Below, in pieces: positions 43,118 to 52,410 of a DNA stretch of 64,000 nucleotides (position 1 is the first letter of the stretch; every line of letters starts with the position of its first letter). A model generated the notes under the pieces. It worked only from the letters and a program-made list of their open reading frames with translations, was not told the DNA's origin and made no database searches. The position numbers were made by a program, and so were the translations under genes. The stretch comes from Cellvibrionaceae bacterium (GTDB lineage Bacteria; Pseudomonadota; Gammaproteobacteria; Pseudomonadales; Cellvibrionaceae): positions 16,410 through 80,409 of the forward strand of contig JAOXRT010000204.1 in NCBI GenBank assembly GCA_025800365.1. Direction: 5' to 3'.

Positions 43118-45652
43118 CTAAGCGAATTCTTTTTCAGGTTCATCCTCACTCGCAATGACCGTTGAGCGAGGAGATATTTGTTCGCGTACCCGAATAAACT
43201 GAATACTGTCATCAGGCTCATCACTGTTCACAAAGGATCTAAAGCGCTTGAGTGCCTCTGGATTTTCAAGAGTGGTTTTCCATTCGCATTGGTAGGCGCC
43301 TACTATGTGCGTCATTTGCTTTTCTAATTCATTGGCAAGGCCTAGGGAATCTTTGATTACTACTTGCTGCAGATAATCCAAGCCGCCTTCTAGGTTCTCC
43401 ATCCATACGGATGTGCGCTGCAGCCGATCGGCGGTGCGCACATAGAACATCAGCATACGATCGATATAACGAATTAGGGTTTCATCATCGAGATCCGTGG
43501 CAAATAAATCGGCATGGCGCGGGCGCATTCCACCATTACCACAGACATAAAGATTCCAACCATTTTCCGTGGCGATCACCCCAACATCTTTACTCTGTGC
43601 TTCAGCGCATTCACGGGTACAGCCAGATACTGCCATTTTAATTTTATGGGGTGCACGCAGCCCCTTATAGCGATTCTCCAGATAGATAGCCATTGCCACG
43701 CTGTCTTGCACACCATAGCGACACCAGCTTTCACCCACACAGGATTTTACCGTGCGCAGTGATTTACCGTAGGCATGCCCAGTTTCGAAACCCGCTTCAA
43801 TTAACTCGGCCCAAATAGGTGGCAGCTGTTCTAAGCGTGCGCCAAATAAATCGACTCGTTGGCCACCGGTAATCTTTGTGTAGAGATCGTATTTCTTAGC
43901 GACTTGACCAAGCACAATGAGCTTCTCCGGCGTAATTTCACCTCCGGCAATACGAGGGACAACGGAATAGCTGCCGTCTTTTTGCATATTCGCAAGATAA
44001 GTATCATTGGTGTCTTGCAAGGGCACATGTTGTTCAGCCAAGATATATTCATTCCATTGCGAAGCAAAAATTGAACTCACTGCTGGCTTACATATATCAC
44101 AACCCATGCCTTTACCATGGCGGTCGAGTAAGTCATCAAAGCTCTTGATTTGCTCGACCCGCACAATGTCAAACAGCTCTTGGCGACTAAAGGCAAAGTG
44201 CTCGCAGATATCGCTGCTAACTTCAACGCCACGCTGCTCTAAAGTCGTATCGACAACTTTCTTTAATAGTGCCGAGCAACCGCCACAGCCGGTACTCGCC
44301 TTGGTGCAATCTTTGACCGCCCCAATATCACAGGCACCGCCGTCGATAGCCGCGATCACATCGGCCTTAGAAACATTATGACAGGAGCATATGGAAGCTG
44401 AGTCTGGCAGGGCATCAACCCCCAGTGTCGGCGCGCCTTCGGCTATCGGTAGAATCAAGGCTTCAGGTGCATCCGGAAGCTCGATGGAATTCAAGCAATA
44501 CTGCAGTAAATTATCGTAGTCACTGCAATCACCGACTAATACGGCGCCCAAAAGTTTTTTACGATCGGCACTGACAACGATTTTTTTGTAAATAGATTCG
44601 GGCTGATTTTCATAGGTATAGCTAAGACTACCTTCGGTATTGCCGTGGGCATCACCGATGGAACCCACATCAACCCCCATCAGTTTTAGCTTAGTGCTCA
44701 TATCCGCGCCGCTAAACAAAGGCTGCTCGCTGGCCTGGGTTAGCTGCGCAGCAGCCACCTTCGCCATTTGATAGCCAGGGGCAACCAAGCCATAAATGCG
44801 CTGCTGCCACAAAGCGCACTCACCCACCGCATAGATACTGGAATCGGAAGTTTGGCAGGCATCGTTGACGACGATACCACCGCGCGGCCCCACTTCAAGC
44901 TCACAACATTTTGCCAGTTCATCATGGGGGCGAATCCCCGCTGAGAATAGAATCAAATCGGTTTCTAGTTCGCTGCCATCGGCGAAACACATTTTGTAAC
45001 GACAACTGTCTCCGGCGATGATTTTTTCGGTAGCTTTAGAGGTATGCACCGACACACCAAGCTCGGCAATTTTTTCTTTAAGTAAATCACCACCGGCTGC
45101 ATCAAGCTGCACGGCCATCAACTGTGGTGCAAATTCCACCACATGTGTCTCCAAACCTAGCTGCTTGAGAGCATTAGCGGCCTCTAAACCCAATAAGCCA
45201 CCACCAACTACAACCCCGACCTTGCTTTGCGCCGCCGAAGCAGAGATCGCTTCTAAATCTTCTATAGTGCGATACACCAAACAATGATCTTGATCGCCAC
45301 CAGGAATGGGGGGTACAAAGGGGTAAGAGCCGGTTGCCAGCACTAACTTATCGTAGCGGTAGACCTCACCGGACTCAGTGGTCACTGATTTAAAAACACG
45401 GTCAATGGTTTTAACCTTGCTGTTACAATGAAATTTAACCTGCCATTGTTGATAGAGGTCGGCATCGCATAAAGCGAGATCATCGGCGGTTTTACCCGCA
45501 AAATACTCCGACAAATGTACACGGTCGTAAGCCAAACGGGGCTCAGCCGAGAGTACGGTAACACTCGCATCCGGGTTATTTTTGATGACATTCTCAACAA
45601 GGTGATGGCCAACCATGCCGTTGCCCACCACAAGAATATTATTACTTTTCAT
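43118..45652 (-). CDS. nirB: Nitrite reductase [NAD(P)H] large subunit
   Basis: The 844-residue enzyme performs six-electron reduction of nitrite to ammonium. The FAD/NAD(P)H pyridine nucleotide-disulfide oxidoreductase domain covers about 1-310 (ILVVGNGMVGHHLVE; VGVVVGGGLLGLEAA). A BFD [2Fe-2S] domain follows (about 415-465, CSCHNVSKADV and CGGC) and a second BFD-like helical part (about 480-530, GCDICKPAV). The siroheme/[4Fe-4S] sulfite/nitrite reductase repeat begins near 545. Its cluster cysteines lie in SCVGESWCRYG and SGCTRECAEAQSKD, with YVCGNGG after. The ATG follows GGGAG. NirD starts 8 bp downstream. Confidence 0.97.
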   Translation of the reverse strand: MKSNNILVVGNGMVGHHLVENVIKNNPDASVTVLSAEPRLAYDRVHLSEYFAGKTADDLALCDADLYQQWQVKFHCNSKVKTIDRVFKSVTTESGEVYRYDKLVLATGSYPFVPPIPGGDQDHCLVYRTIEDLEAISASAAQSKVGVVVGGGLLGLEAANALKQLGLETHVVEFAPQLMAVQLDAAGGDLLKEKIAELGVSVHTSKATEKIIAGDSCRYKMCFADGSELETDLILFSAGIRPHDELAKCCELEVGPRGGIVVNDACQTSDSSIYAVGECALWQQRIYGLVAPGYQMAKVAAAQLTQASEQPLFSGADMSTKLKLMGVDVGSIGDAHGNTEGSLSYTYENQPESIYKKIVVSADRKKLLGAVLVGDCSDYDNLLQYCLNSIELPDAPEALILPIAEGAPTLGVDALPDSASICSCHNVSKADVIAAIDGGACDIGAVKDCTKASTGCGGCSALLKKVVDTTLEQRGVEVSSDICEHFAFSRQELFDIVRVEQIKSFDDLLDRHGKGMGCDICKPAVSSIFASQWNEYILAEQHVPLQDTNDTYLANMQKDGSYSVVPRIAGGEITPEKLIVLGQVAKKYDLYTKITGGQRVDLFGARLEQLPPIWAELIEAGFETGHAYGKSLRTVKSCVGESWCRYGVQDSVAMAIYLENRYKGLRAPHKIKMAVSGCTRECAEAQSKDVGVIATENGWNLYVCGNGGMRPRHADLFATDLDDETLIRYIDRMLMFYVRTADRLQRTSVWMENLEGGLDYLQQVVIKDSLGLANELEKQMTHIVGAYQCEWKTTLENPEALKRFRSFVNSDEPDDSIQFIRVREQISPRSTVIASEDEPEKEFA

Positions 45653-45691
45653 GTTTACTCCCAGGCTAAATTTCTTTTACGGCTTCTGGCT

Positions 45692-46885
45692 TTAGAATTT
45701 AGCGCCAAGCCACAGCCATAATTTATCGGTATCAACTTTTCCAGCAGCCACATCACCGGCTTCATAAGTCGCGTATTTGAGGCCCACTGAATATTTCTTT
45801 GCGAAGGGCATCACCACTTGAACGCCTAACTCGCTACCTAGATCATTAAGCCCAGGGCTCGATTCATCAGCAGAGAAATCGTGGTAAACCACCATCCATT
45901 TTGCGCTATCGACTTTACCTGCCAGCGACACATACACGTCTTCTAGGCCTTGCTTTGGGGTCCCAAGGAATTGATCTGTCCATCCATTAAATTTATGCAG
46001 CGTAGCAAGCGGCGTTGAGAAACCATATTGCCCGCCGTCAGAGCCTAAAAGCTCATAACCCAATTTTGCCGTAAGGCCTGATGCCTGCACTCCAAGTTCA
46101 AGCTTTTGATAATCTGCATCGAAATCTAAGCCGGCGGCCTTTTGAGTTTGCATTGCGTATTCCAGATCGTAGAGAAACTTTATGTCATCGAAGCTTTGCT
46201 TACCTTTAAAGCTAAAGCCATAACTGTCATTAGTGGCGCCATTACCTTGATCAAGTTCGAGCATATAGCTATAAGCCACCAACTTACCGATGGGTGTCTG
46301 GTAGGCGATGTTGATCAAGTGATCTTTTGAATCAATATCTTTTTCATCAGAAAATATACGATTGCGCTTGCCGATATAGGCATAATTTAAGCTGAGGTCT
46401 TTATTGGCTTGATAAGACAGACTGAGCCCGTCAAAGGTTTGCCTATCTTGTCTAAAGCCCACATGCCCAACGAAACGATGACCATCATAGGTCATTACCT
46501 GTCGGCCAATTTTTGCTTTGAACCCTTTGTTTTTGTATTGCACAAATGCCTGATCGACTTCTGTGGCTTCCGGATCAGCAATCACGGAAAACTGACGATT
46601 ATCCCCAAGGGTATTGTTGTAATCATCCACGCCAAATAGAGATCTAGAGTCTTCCATGTCAATATGCGCCGAAAACCCTTCAACGGCCTTTGTGCTAACA
46701 CTGACTCGCGTTCGCAAAGTCAAAGCATCTGCATCTTGCAGGGCATTGCTCTGGTCGACGCTCTCATAACGCATGCGCATATCAATATTGGCTTTGACAA
46801 TCTCTTCAGCTATTACATTGACACTGCACACACTGGCCAATACAGACAGCAAAAACTTTGATTTTACATTCTTGATCTTTTGCAT
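45692..46885 (-). CDS. Outer-membrane beta-barrel porin (alginate-export type) in the nitrate operon
   Basis: The 397-residue protein has a signal peptide (about 1-26, ending VNVIA) and then alternating aromatic/polar beta strands, such as LSLNYAYIGKRNRI and KYSVGLKYATYEAG, and ends in a terminal aromatic residue (WLWLGAKF) as outer-membrane barrels do. It resembles alginate_exp/Opr-type porins. Between nrtD and nirB and in line with them, it most likely lets nitrate or nitrite cross the outer membrane. The substrate is inferred from context only. The gaps are 20 bp to nrtD and 39 bp to nirB. Confidence 0.82.
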   Translation of the reverse strand: MQKIKNVKSKFLLSVLASVCSVNVIAEEIVKANIDMRMRYESVDQSNALQDADALTLRTRVSVSTKAVEGFSAHIDMEDSRSLFGVDDYNNTLGDNRQFSVIADPEATEVDQAFVQYKNKGFKAKIGRQVMTYDGHRFVGHVGFRQDRQTFDGLSLSYQANKDLSLNYAYIGKRNRIFSDEKDIDSKDHLINIAYQTPIGKLVAYSYMLELDQGNGATNDSYGFSFKGKQSFDDIKFLYDLEYAMQTQKAAGLDFDADYQKLELGVQASGLTAKLGYELLGSDGGQYGFSTPLATLHKFNGWTDQFLGTPKQGLEDVYVSLAGKVDSAKWMVVYHDFSADESSPGLNDLGSELGVQVVMPFAKKYSVGLKYATYEAGDVAAGKVDTDKLWLWLGAKF

Positions 46886-46905
46886 AATGGATTCCTAATT
46901 TTTCA

Positions 46906-47742
46906 TCATGAAGCATTGCTAAGAGCTACCCTGGATTTATCCTTGGCTTTAATTGGCTCTACTTTTCGTTGTTTCTCATATAGAAACGTTAGCACTGCTG
47001 AGCGAAGATGGTTGTATTCACGATCTTCGGCTAGCGCCAGGCGATTGCGTGGCCGCTCGAGATTGACTTCTAGAATTTCACCGATGGTTGCTGCTGGCCC
47101 ATTAGTCATCATAACGATGCGATCAGAAAGCAAAACGGCCTCATCAACATCATGGGTAATCATGATCACGGTATTATTGAGCTCATCCTGGATTTCCATT
47201 AGTGAATCTTGCATATGCGCGCGAGTTAGGGCGTCCAGCGCACCAAAAGGCTCATCCATCAACAGCACTTGCGGCTGCATAGATAAGGCCCTTGCGATCC
47301 CAACACGCTGCTTCATGCCCCCAGATATTTCATCGGGCCTTTTATGCATGGCGTGCTCCATATGCACTAAGCGCAAGTTATGCTCGATCCACTCGGCCAT
47401 TTCGGCTTTACTCATCTTGCCGGCAAAAACTTGTTTTACCGCCAGCTCGACATTTTCGTAGGCCGTAAGCCAGGGCAGCAAAGAGTGATTTTGGAACACC
47501 ACCGCACGCTCTGGGCCCGGTTCGTTGACCTCTTTACCATCTAAAATGACGCCCCCCATACTGGCTTGATACAAACCCGCCACCACATTTAACACGGTTG
47601 ATTTTCCGCAGCCTGAATGACCAATCAGTGAAATAAATTCACCTTGCTTAATTTTTAAGTCGACCGATTTAAGCGCAGTAAAGTCTCCTTTAGGCGTAGG
47701 GAACACCATGTCGATATTGCTGATATCTAGAAACGCTTGCAT
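46906..47742 (-). CDS. nrtD: Nitrate ABC transporter, ATP-binding protein
   Basis: The 278-residue ATPase has Walker A GHSGCGKST, Q-loop VVFQNHSLLPW, signature ISGGMKQRVGIARAL, Walker B VLLMDEPFGALDALTR and H-loop ITHDVDEA. This matches the NrtD/SsuB/TauB class. It energises nitrate uptake through NrtB. Its ATG overlaps the nrtB stop (TAATG). The C-terminal 35 residues are unlike NrtC, so no regulatory solute-binding domain is fused. Confidence 0.94.
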   Translation of the reverse strand: MQAFLDISNIDMVFPTPKGDFTALKSVDLKIKQGEFISLIGHSGCGKSTVLNVVAGLYQASMGGVILDGKEVNEPGPERAVVFQNHSLLPWLTAYENVELAVKQVFAGKMSKAEMAEWIEHNLRLVHMEHAMHKRPDEISGGMKQRVGIARALSMQPQVLLMDEPFGALDALTRAHMQDSLMEIQDELNNTVIMITHDVDEAVLLSDRIVMMTNGPAATIGEILEVNLERPRNRLALAEDREYNHLRSAVLTFLYEKQRKVEPIKAKDKSRVALSNAS

Positions 47743-48740
47743 TACCTTAACTCCGTTGATTTATCCCAAGACAAGGCGCGCTGCAGTTGCAACATACTGC
47801 GATCTAATAAAAATCCGATAACGCCAATCACCAGAACAGCGGTCATAATCCGACTCAGAGATTGTGAACTGCCATTTTGAAACTCATCCCAAACAAACTT
47901 ACCCAGCCCTGGATTCTGCGCCAGCATTTCTGCAGCGATAAGCACCATCCAAGCAATACCCAGCGATAAACGCATGCCGGTAAATATCGCAGGAATAGAA
48001 GCAGGTATAACAATCTTTCTAACATGACTGAACGCCGGCAAACGCAAAACCTTACTGACATTGACCCAATCTTTGTTCAGTGATGCCACACCCACCGAGG
48101 TATTGATCACCATGGGCCAAAGACAACAGAGCGTTACCGTAACCAAAGAAACGATAAACGATTTAGCAAACATAGGATCTGAACTGACATAAACCGCACT
48201 TACCACCATAGTTACCAAAGGCAACCAGGCCAGCGGCGATACCGGCTTAAAAATTTGTATCACTGGGTTAACCGCGGTGTTGAGTTTCTCACTTAAACCA
48301 ATGGCAATGCCTAGCGGAATCGCAACAAGCACCGCCAACAGAAAGCCACTCATTACGGTAATTAAGCTGGTAGCGATTTGATCTAGAAAGGTTTCCTTAC
48401 CGGTATAAGGCCTGATCTTCGCAGGGTAGTTTGGATCTTGAGCTAAACGCTTGGCATTGCGTTCTTCTTGTCGCTGATAAAACGCGGCTTCTTTCTCACG
48501 CTCTTGTTGATGCTCGAGATAGAGATTTTGCAACTGTTCGGCAACTGCCTTCGGCCCTGGAAACGCACCTAAGGAGGTATTGATGCTGCTGGCGGCCATC
48601 GACCACAGCAATAAAAAGCCCACAATACCCAAGCCCGGCAATAGCAGTGCCTTTAAAAAATTTTGAAATAGAGCAAGAACCAGAGCAAAGCTGAACCGCT
48701 CCTCACCGTCTTGCGCCAACTGGCGAATTACCGAAATCAT
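47742..48740 (-). CDS. nrtB: Nitrate ABC transporter, permease
   Basis: I start at the ATG at 48740, with GGTGGG upstream; the frame is open from a GTG at 48755. The 332-residue permease has about six membrane helices and the EAA loop near AFSHVRKIVIPASIPAIFTGMRLSLG. A hydrophilic insert rich in Glu, Gln and Arg (about 70-110, QQEREKEAAFYQRQEER) follows the first helix and is typical of this NrtB subgroup. It is 40 bp downstream of nrtA. Confidence 0.94.
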   Translation of the reverse strand: MISVIRQLAQDGEERFSFALVLALFQNFLKALLLPGLGIVGFLLLWSMAASSINTSLGAFPGPKAVAEQLQNLYLEHQQEREKEAAFYQRQEERNAKRLAQDPNYPAKIRPYTGKETFLDQIATSLITVMSGFLLAVLVAIPLGIAIGLSEKLNTAVNPVIQIFKPVSPLAWLPLVTMVVSAVYVSSDPMFAKSFIVSLVTVTLCCLWPMVINTSVGVASLNKDWVNVSKVLRLPAFSHVRKIVIPASIPAIFTGMRLSLGIAWMVLIAAEMLAQNPGLGKFVWDEFQNGSSQSLSRIMTAVLVIGVIGFLLDRSMLQLQRALSWDKSTELR

Positions 48741-48780
48741 AGTGTGCCCACCCACATATATCGAGACATTACAGCGCGCC

Positions 48781-50160
48781 CTATAGGGCGTCGCCTTGTT
48801 TCAAGCCAATCGCAAATTTATTGATGTAGTCGTTCGGCGTATTACCGTCGTAAACTAAGTTATCGATAAAATGCTTTTGTGGCGCACGAAAACCTGTCTC
48901 GTTTGAAAAATCAGGAAACTCTGAGGCCATAGCCAGTTTTTCATCGATCAACGATTCAGCAGCCTTTTGGTAGATATCTGGGCGATAGACTTTCCTGGCA
49001 ATATCTTTGTACCAACTGTCAGGTTTGTCTTCGCTGATCTGCCCCCAACGGCGCATCTGGGTTAAATACCAAATCGCATCAGAGTAATATGGATAGGTCG
49101 CGTTATAGCGGAAGAACACATTGAAGTCGGGCACCTTTCGCTTATCGCCTTTTTCATATTCGAAAGTACCCGTCATGCTATTGGCGATTACATCATAATC
49201 GGCACCAACGTAATTCGACTGCGACAGAATTTTTACCGCTTCCGGGCGGTTAGCATTATTGTTTTCATCTAACCATTTTGCGGCGCGAATCAGCGCGCGC
49301 GTTAAGCGTATAGTGGTATTGGGGTATTTCTCTGCAAAAGCTTCAGTAATACCGAAGACCTTCTCTGGGTTGTTTTTCCAGATTTCATAATCAGTGATAA
49401 CTGGAACACCAATACCTTTAAACACGGCCTGCTGATTCCAAGGTTCACCTACGCAATAGCCATAGATGGTTCCTGCTTCTAAAGTGGCTGGCATTTGTGG
49501 CGGTGGTGTTACGGATAATAAAGCCTCAGCATCAATTTTCCCCGAGGTGTCACCTTTGTGCGGCGCATAAAATCCAGGATGAATACCGCCAGCGGCAAGC
49601 CAGTAACGTAATTCATAGTTGTGGGTGGAAACTGGGAACACCATCCCCATATTAAAGGGCTTTCCAGCTGCATTATATTTATCCACCACTGGCTTTAAGG
49701 CATCCGCCTTAATCGGATGCTGAGGCCTGCCGTCAGCCATTTTCGGAATATTGGGTTTCATTTGTTCCCAAATCTCATTGGAAACGGTGATGCCATTACC
49801 GTTTAAGTCCATTGAAAATGGAGTAATGATATTGGCTTTCGTACCATAACCAATGGTTGCCGCAATAGGCTGTCCAGCCAGCATGTGGGCACCATCTAAG
49901 CGTCCATCAATCACACCATCTAGTAGAACTTTCCAGTTGGCTTGCGCCTCGATGGTGACATATAGCCCTTCGTCCTCGAAGTAACCTTTTTCATAAGCAA
50001 TGGCTATTGGCGCCATATCCGTTAACTTAATAAAACCAAAGCGCAGCTCTTCTTTTTCTGGGTAGCCTAACTTTTGTGCCACTGCACTGTTTGCCGCAAA
50101 ACAAGCGCCACCAATAATTGCGGCACTTTTCACCAAGCGACTCAACTGTTTAAGTAACAT
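48781..50160 (-). CDS. nrtA: Nitrate ABC transporter, periplasmic substrate-binding protein
   Basis: I start at the ATG at 50160, seven bases after GGAGAA; the 459-residue product then begins with a signal peptide ([18 protein letters not shown], cleavage after NSAVA). The family features are [40 protein letters not shown] and [12 protein letters not shown]. It binds nitrate in the periplasm and delivers it to NrtB. A terminator hairpin lies immediately before its ribosome binding site, so expression depends on antitermination. NasS at 50509 is a shorter, cytoplasmic relative. Confidence 0.95.
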   Translation of the reverse strand: MLLKQLSRLVKSAAIIGGACFAANSAVAQKLGYPEKEELRFGFIKLTDMAPIAIAYEKGYFEDEGLYVTIEAQANWKVLLDGVIDGRLDGAHMLAGQPIAATIGYGTKANIITPFSMDLNGNGITVSNEIWEQMKPNIPKMADGRPQHPIKADALKPVVDKYNAAGKPFNMGMVFPVSTHNYELRYWLAAGGIHPGFYAPHKGDTSGKIDAEALLSVTPPPQMPATLEAGTIYGYCVGEPWNQQAVFKGIGVPVITDYEIWKNNPEKVFGITEAFAEKYPNTTIRLTRALIRAAKWLDENNNANRPEAVKILSQSNYVGADYDVIANSMTGTFEYEKGDKRKVPDFNVFFRYNATYPYYSDAIWYLTQMRRWGQISEDKPDSWYKDIARKVYRPDIYQKAAESLIDEKLAMASEFPDFSNETGFRAPQKHFIDNLVYDGNTPNDYINKFAIGLKQGDAL

Positions 50161-50171
50161 ATAAATTCTCC

Positions 50172-50217
50172 AAAAAAAAAGCCCACAGAACACCGCCAAG
50201 GATGGTGTTCTGTGGGC
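50172..50217 (-). terminator. Leader terminator (attenuator) immediately upstream of nrtA
   Basis: On the minus strand, 14-bp perfect arms (50217-50204 and 50194-50181, GCCCACAGAACACC) with a 9-nt loop are followed by nine T residues (50180-50172) and then the nrtA ribosome binding site. A textbook intrinsic terminator in a leader means the operon is off unless an antiterminator acts. The ANTAR-domain protein NasT, encoded 1.4 kb upstream, is the obvious candidate. Confidence 0.93.
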
Positions 50218-50265
50218 TTCGATGCCGAAATATCGTAAGACTGTGAATTCACTACAACGTTGTAG
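50215..50265 (-). promoter_or_regulatory. nasT target: Candidate ANTAR (NasT) RNA target: two hexaloop hairpins
   Basis: On the minus strand, CTAC-AACGTT-GTAG (50265-50252) forms a 4-5 bp stem with a hexaloop that has A at position 1 and G at position 4, the ANTAR target rule. Further along, GGC-ATCGAA-GCC (50226-50215) gives a second hexaloop with the same A1/G4. Its 3' arm shares GCC with the terminator's left arm, so the two are mutually exclusive. The second stem is only 3 bp, and an alternative TTCG/CGAA hairpin is possible. Confidence 0.55.
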
Positions 50266-50399
50266 CTTTAGCTCATTTGCACACTAAGTTTCTTTCGTCT
50301 GAAGTGGCCTGTTTAGTAGAGTTAAACCGAGTCAATAAAGGCTTGGCACTCTCTTCACACTCGTTGTGACTATAAACATCATGAGATAATTATTAGATT

Positions 50400-50415
50400 T
50401 GCAAAGTCGATGCCA
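50400..50415 (-). promoter_or_regulatory. Sigma-54 promoter of the nrtA operon
   Basis: Reading the minus strand from 50415, TGGCATCGACTTTGCA has GG and GC separated by exactly 10 bases and matches TGGCAC-N5-TTGCA at all but one position. It implies a start near 50390, a leader of about 230 nt, and activation by NtrC under nitrogen limitation. No convincing NtrC site was found. Confidence 0.75.
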
Positions 50416-50508
50416 ACTTTTCCAAACCCCGATTTTGCTGATTCTTATTAAACTTTACTTAGATACATGAGCTAATTTTGAACCAACACTGTGCATGCCG
50501 CACAAGTA

Positions 50509-51567
50509 TCAGGCATAAACCTTCCAAGCCCGCTCATAAATGTCTTCACGATAGGCCTTTCCTACGACATCAGAAAAGTCATTTCGACTTTTTATTTGAC
50601 CTGCTCTTTGCATTTGCACCAATAGCCAGTCACCGTAGGAGGCCAAAGGACTGAAATCTGATTGGTTTTCGATACTAAGAAATTGATTATACTGCGGGAC
50701 CTGGCGAGCTTGCTTTTGCTCATTGCCCAAACTAGCCCCAAGCAATGATGGCGCCACTACATCTAAAGACAAATCTAAATAGTCTTGACGCGATAAAATC
50801 CGCGCCGCCTCCAATCGATTGGCGCTACTGCTTAACCACTGACAGCTATCCCGCAATGCAGCCATCAATGCATAGCAAGTGTCTGGCTTGCTTTCATACC
50901 AACAATCAAGCAAACCCAGTACTTTTTCTGGAAAATTCGGCCAGACATCAGTAGCTGTCAGCACTGTGCATGCATTGCCACTCCGAACGGCCTTGGTGTT
51001 CCACGGACTACTAACGCAAAAGCCATCAATATCACCGCACTGCAAAGCTGTTACCATCTGTGATGGTGGTAAAATAATGATCTCGATTCTTTCCAAGGAA
51101 ACATCAAAACTTCTAAACCAACTCAATAATTGATAATAGTGGCAGCTATAAGGATGAACCGCGGCAAAGCGTAAGCAGCGCTCGCCATCTTCGGCCAGCA
51201 GCTTTTCCAATACCCTCGCCGATAACGGCTGCAGCAATTCTGTTTTGCCATTGAGGCGACATATCTCATGCTGGAGATCATTTGAGATAGAGATAGCGTT
51301 CCCATTGCGACTGAGCACCATGGGTGTAATAAGCCGAGAGCCCTCGTTTAGCTTGATATTTTCAGCTAGCGGCATGGGCGCTAATAGCTGAGCAGCGTCG
51401 AGTATTCCAGCATAGAGTTTTTCCCTCAGGGTAGACCATGAATTCTGCATACAAAGCTGCACTTCAAGCCCATACCGATTGAAGAAGCCACATTCCTGTG
51501 CAACAACAAATGGGGCGCTATCAGTCAATGGCATAATACCCAACTGCAATACAGATTTTTCAGTCAA
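50509..51567 (-). CDS. nasS: Nitrate sensor NasS (NrtA-like, cytoplasmic)
   Basis: The 352-residue protein resembles the NrtA solute-binding fold (LQLGIMPLTDSAPFVVAQECGFF; GFCVSSPWNTKAV) but has no signal peptide, as expected for NasS. In characterised systems NasS binds NasT without nitrate and releases it when nitrate or nitrite is bound. It lies 17 bp downstream of nasT in the same direction. A dyad (TGTGC-N5-GCACA, 50490-50504) lies just after the stop. It is the sensor of the nitrate module. Confidence 0.92.
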   Translation of the reverse strand: MTEKSVLQLGIMPLTDSAPFVVAQECGFFNRYGLEVQLCMQNSWSTLREKLYAGILDAAQLLAPMPLAENIKLNEGSRLITPMVLSRNGNAISISNDLQHEICRLNGKTELLQPLSARVLEKLLAEDGERCLRFAAVHPYSCHYYQLLSWFRSFDVSLERIEIIILPPSQMVTALQCGDIDGFCVSSPWNTKAVRSGNACTVLTATDVWPNFPEKVLGLLDCWYESKPDTCYALMAALRDSCQWLSSSANRLEAARILSRQDYLDLSLDVVAPSLLGASLGNEQKQARQVPQYNQFLSIENQSDFSPLASYGDWLLVQMQRAGQIKSRNDFSDVVGKAYREDIYERAWKVYA

Positions 51568-51584
51568 TTTGGTTTCTCCAATTA

Positions 51585-52178
51585 CTAGTCCTCTAACACC
51601 GAAGCGATAGATAAAATATTTTTGGCCACTTCTTCCATCTTTTGGCCATTATCCATCGCCATCTTTCTCATGCGGTGATAGGCCTGCTCTTCACTCAGCT
51701 GCTTCTTCGCCATTAGCCAGGTTTTGGCTTTGTTGATTACCTTTTGGCCATTCAGTAGATTCTTGGTTTGCTTCAGCTCATTTTTTAACTGTTGAAACTC
51801 TTGAAATCTCGCAATTGCTACACTTATCACTGAACGAACCCTTTCAGCATTCACATCCCCAATGACATAGGCGCTCACACCAGATCTCACCAATTCTGAA
51901 ATGGTGTTTTGATCCTCATCTTCAGAGAACATAACTACAGGCTTAGGATTCAACTGCGAAATATAATTTAGATTTTCGATGACATCTCTACTCGGGGACT
52001 CCACGTCCATAAGAATGAGATCAGGCTCTACATGATCAATCTCCTTTAGCAGGGAGATTCCAATACAGCTTAGATGCTTAACGTCATAGCTAGAGCAATC
52101 CAATGCTTCTAGTACCACTTTGGCTTTTGCTTGATCTCGTTCGATCAACAGCACCTTGGTGGCTTTTGCTGAGGACAT
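51585..52178 (-). CDS. nasT: ANTAR-domain antiterminator NasT
   Basis: The 197-residue protein has an N-terminal receiver-like domain (about 7-125; D58 in LILMDVE) and a C-terminal ANTAR RNA-binding domain (about 135-190, NGQKVINKAKTWLMAKKQLSE). The receiver shows an unusual β5 region (SAYVIGD) without the conserved Lys, in line with NasT being controlled by NasS binding rather than phosphorylation. NasT binds hexaloop leader RNA and prevents formation of the terminator at 50172-50217. It is the first gene of the nasTS pair. Confidence 0.93.
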   Translation of the reverse strand: MSSAKATKVLLIERDQAKAKVVLEALDCSSYDVKHLSCIGISLLKEIDHVEPDLILMDVESPSRDVIENLNYISQLNPKPVVMFSEDEDQNTISELVRSGVSAYVIGDVNAERVRSVISVAIARFQEFQQLKNELKQTKNLLNGQKVINKAKTWLMAKKQLSEEQAYHRMRKMAMDNGQKMEEVAKNILSIASVLED

Positions 52179-52410
52179 TTACGTTTCTCACTTTATCTAA
52201 CAGCTTCTAGCTGCCACACAGCAAGGTTCGTTCCAAGTAGCCTTGCTATAGCTTTTTTCGCTACAACAGCCCACAGCTAGGTATTTATCCGTCAGCAGAT
52301 ATTAAAATATTTAGAGAGAAGCACAGAAAAAGGGCAGGGGAAGAAAAATTGCCCTATAACGGTTAGCGGTAGCGCCAACTCTATGGTTCTTATTCATAGG
52401 ACCTGTAGTC
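52179..52410. other. Upstream region of nasT, no gene seen
   Basis: About 230 bp between the nasT start and the hslU relic. It should hold the nasT promoter. A GQGKKNCPITV-like reading near 52332-52365 weakly recalls HslU QGRLPIRV, but is too poor to claim. Confidence 0.45.

Noticed and set aside
50490..50504. TGTGC-N5-GCACA dyad as an NtrC site
   Set aside because: NtrC half-sites read GCAC...GTGC; here the order is reversed, so it does not fit. It may simply be a weak 3' hairpin of nasS.
52321..52410. Extension of the hslU relic further left
   Set aside because: GQGKKNCPITV recalls QGRLPIRV, but the match is short and gapped; not enough to claim.
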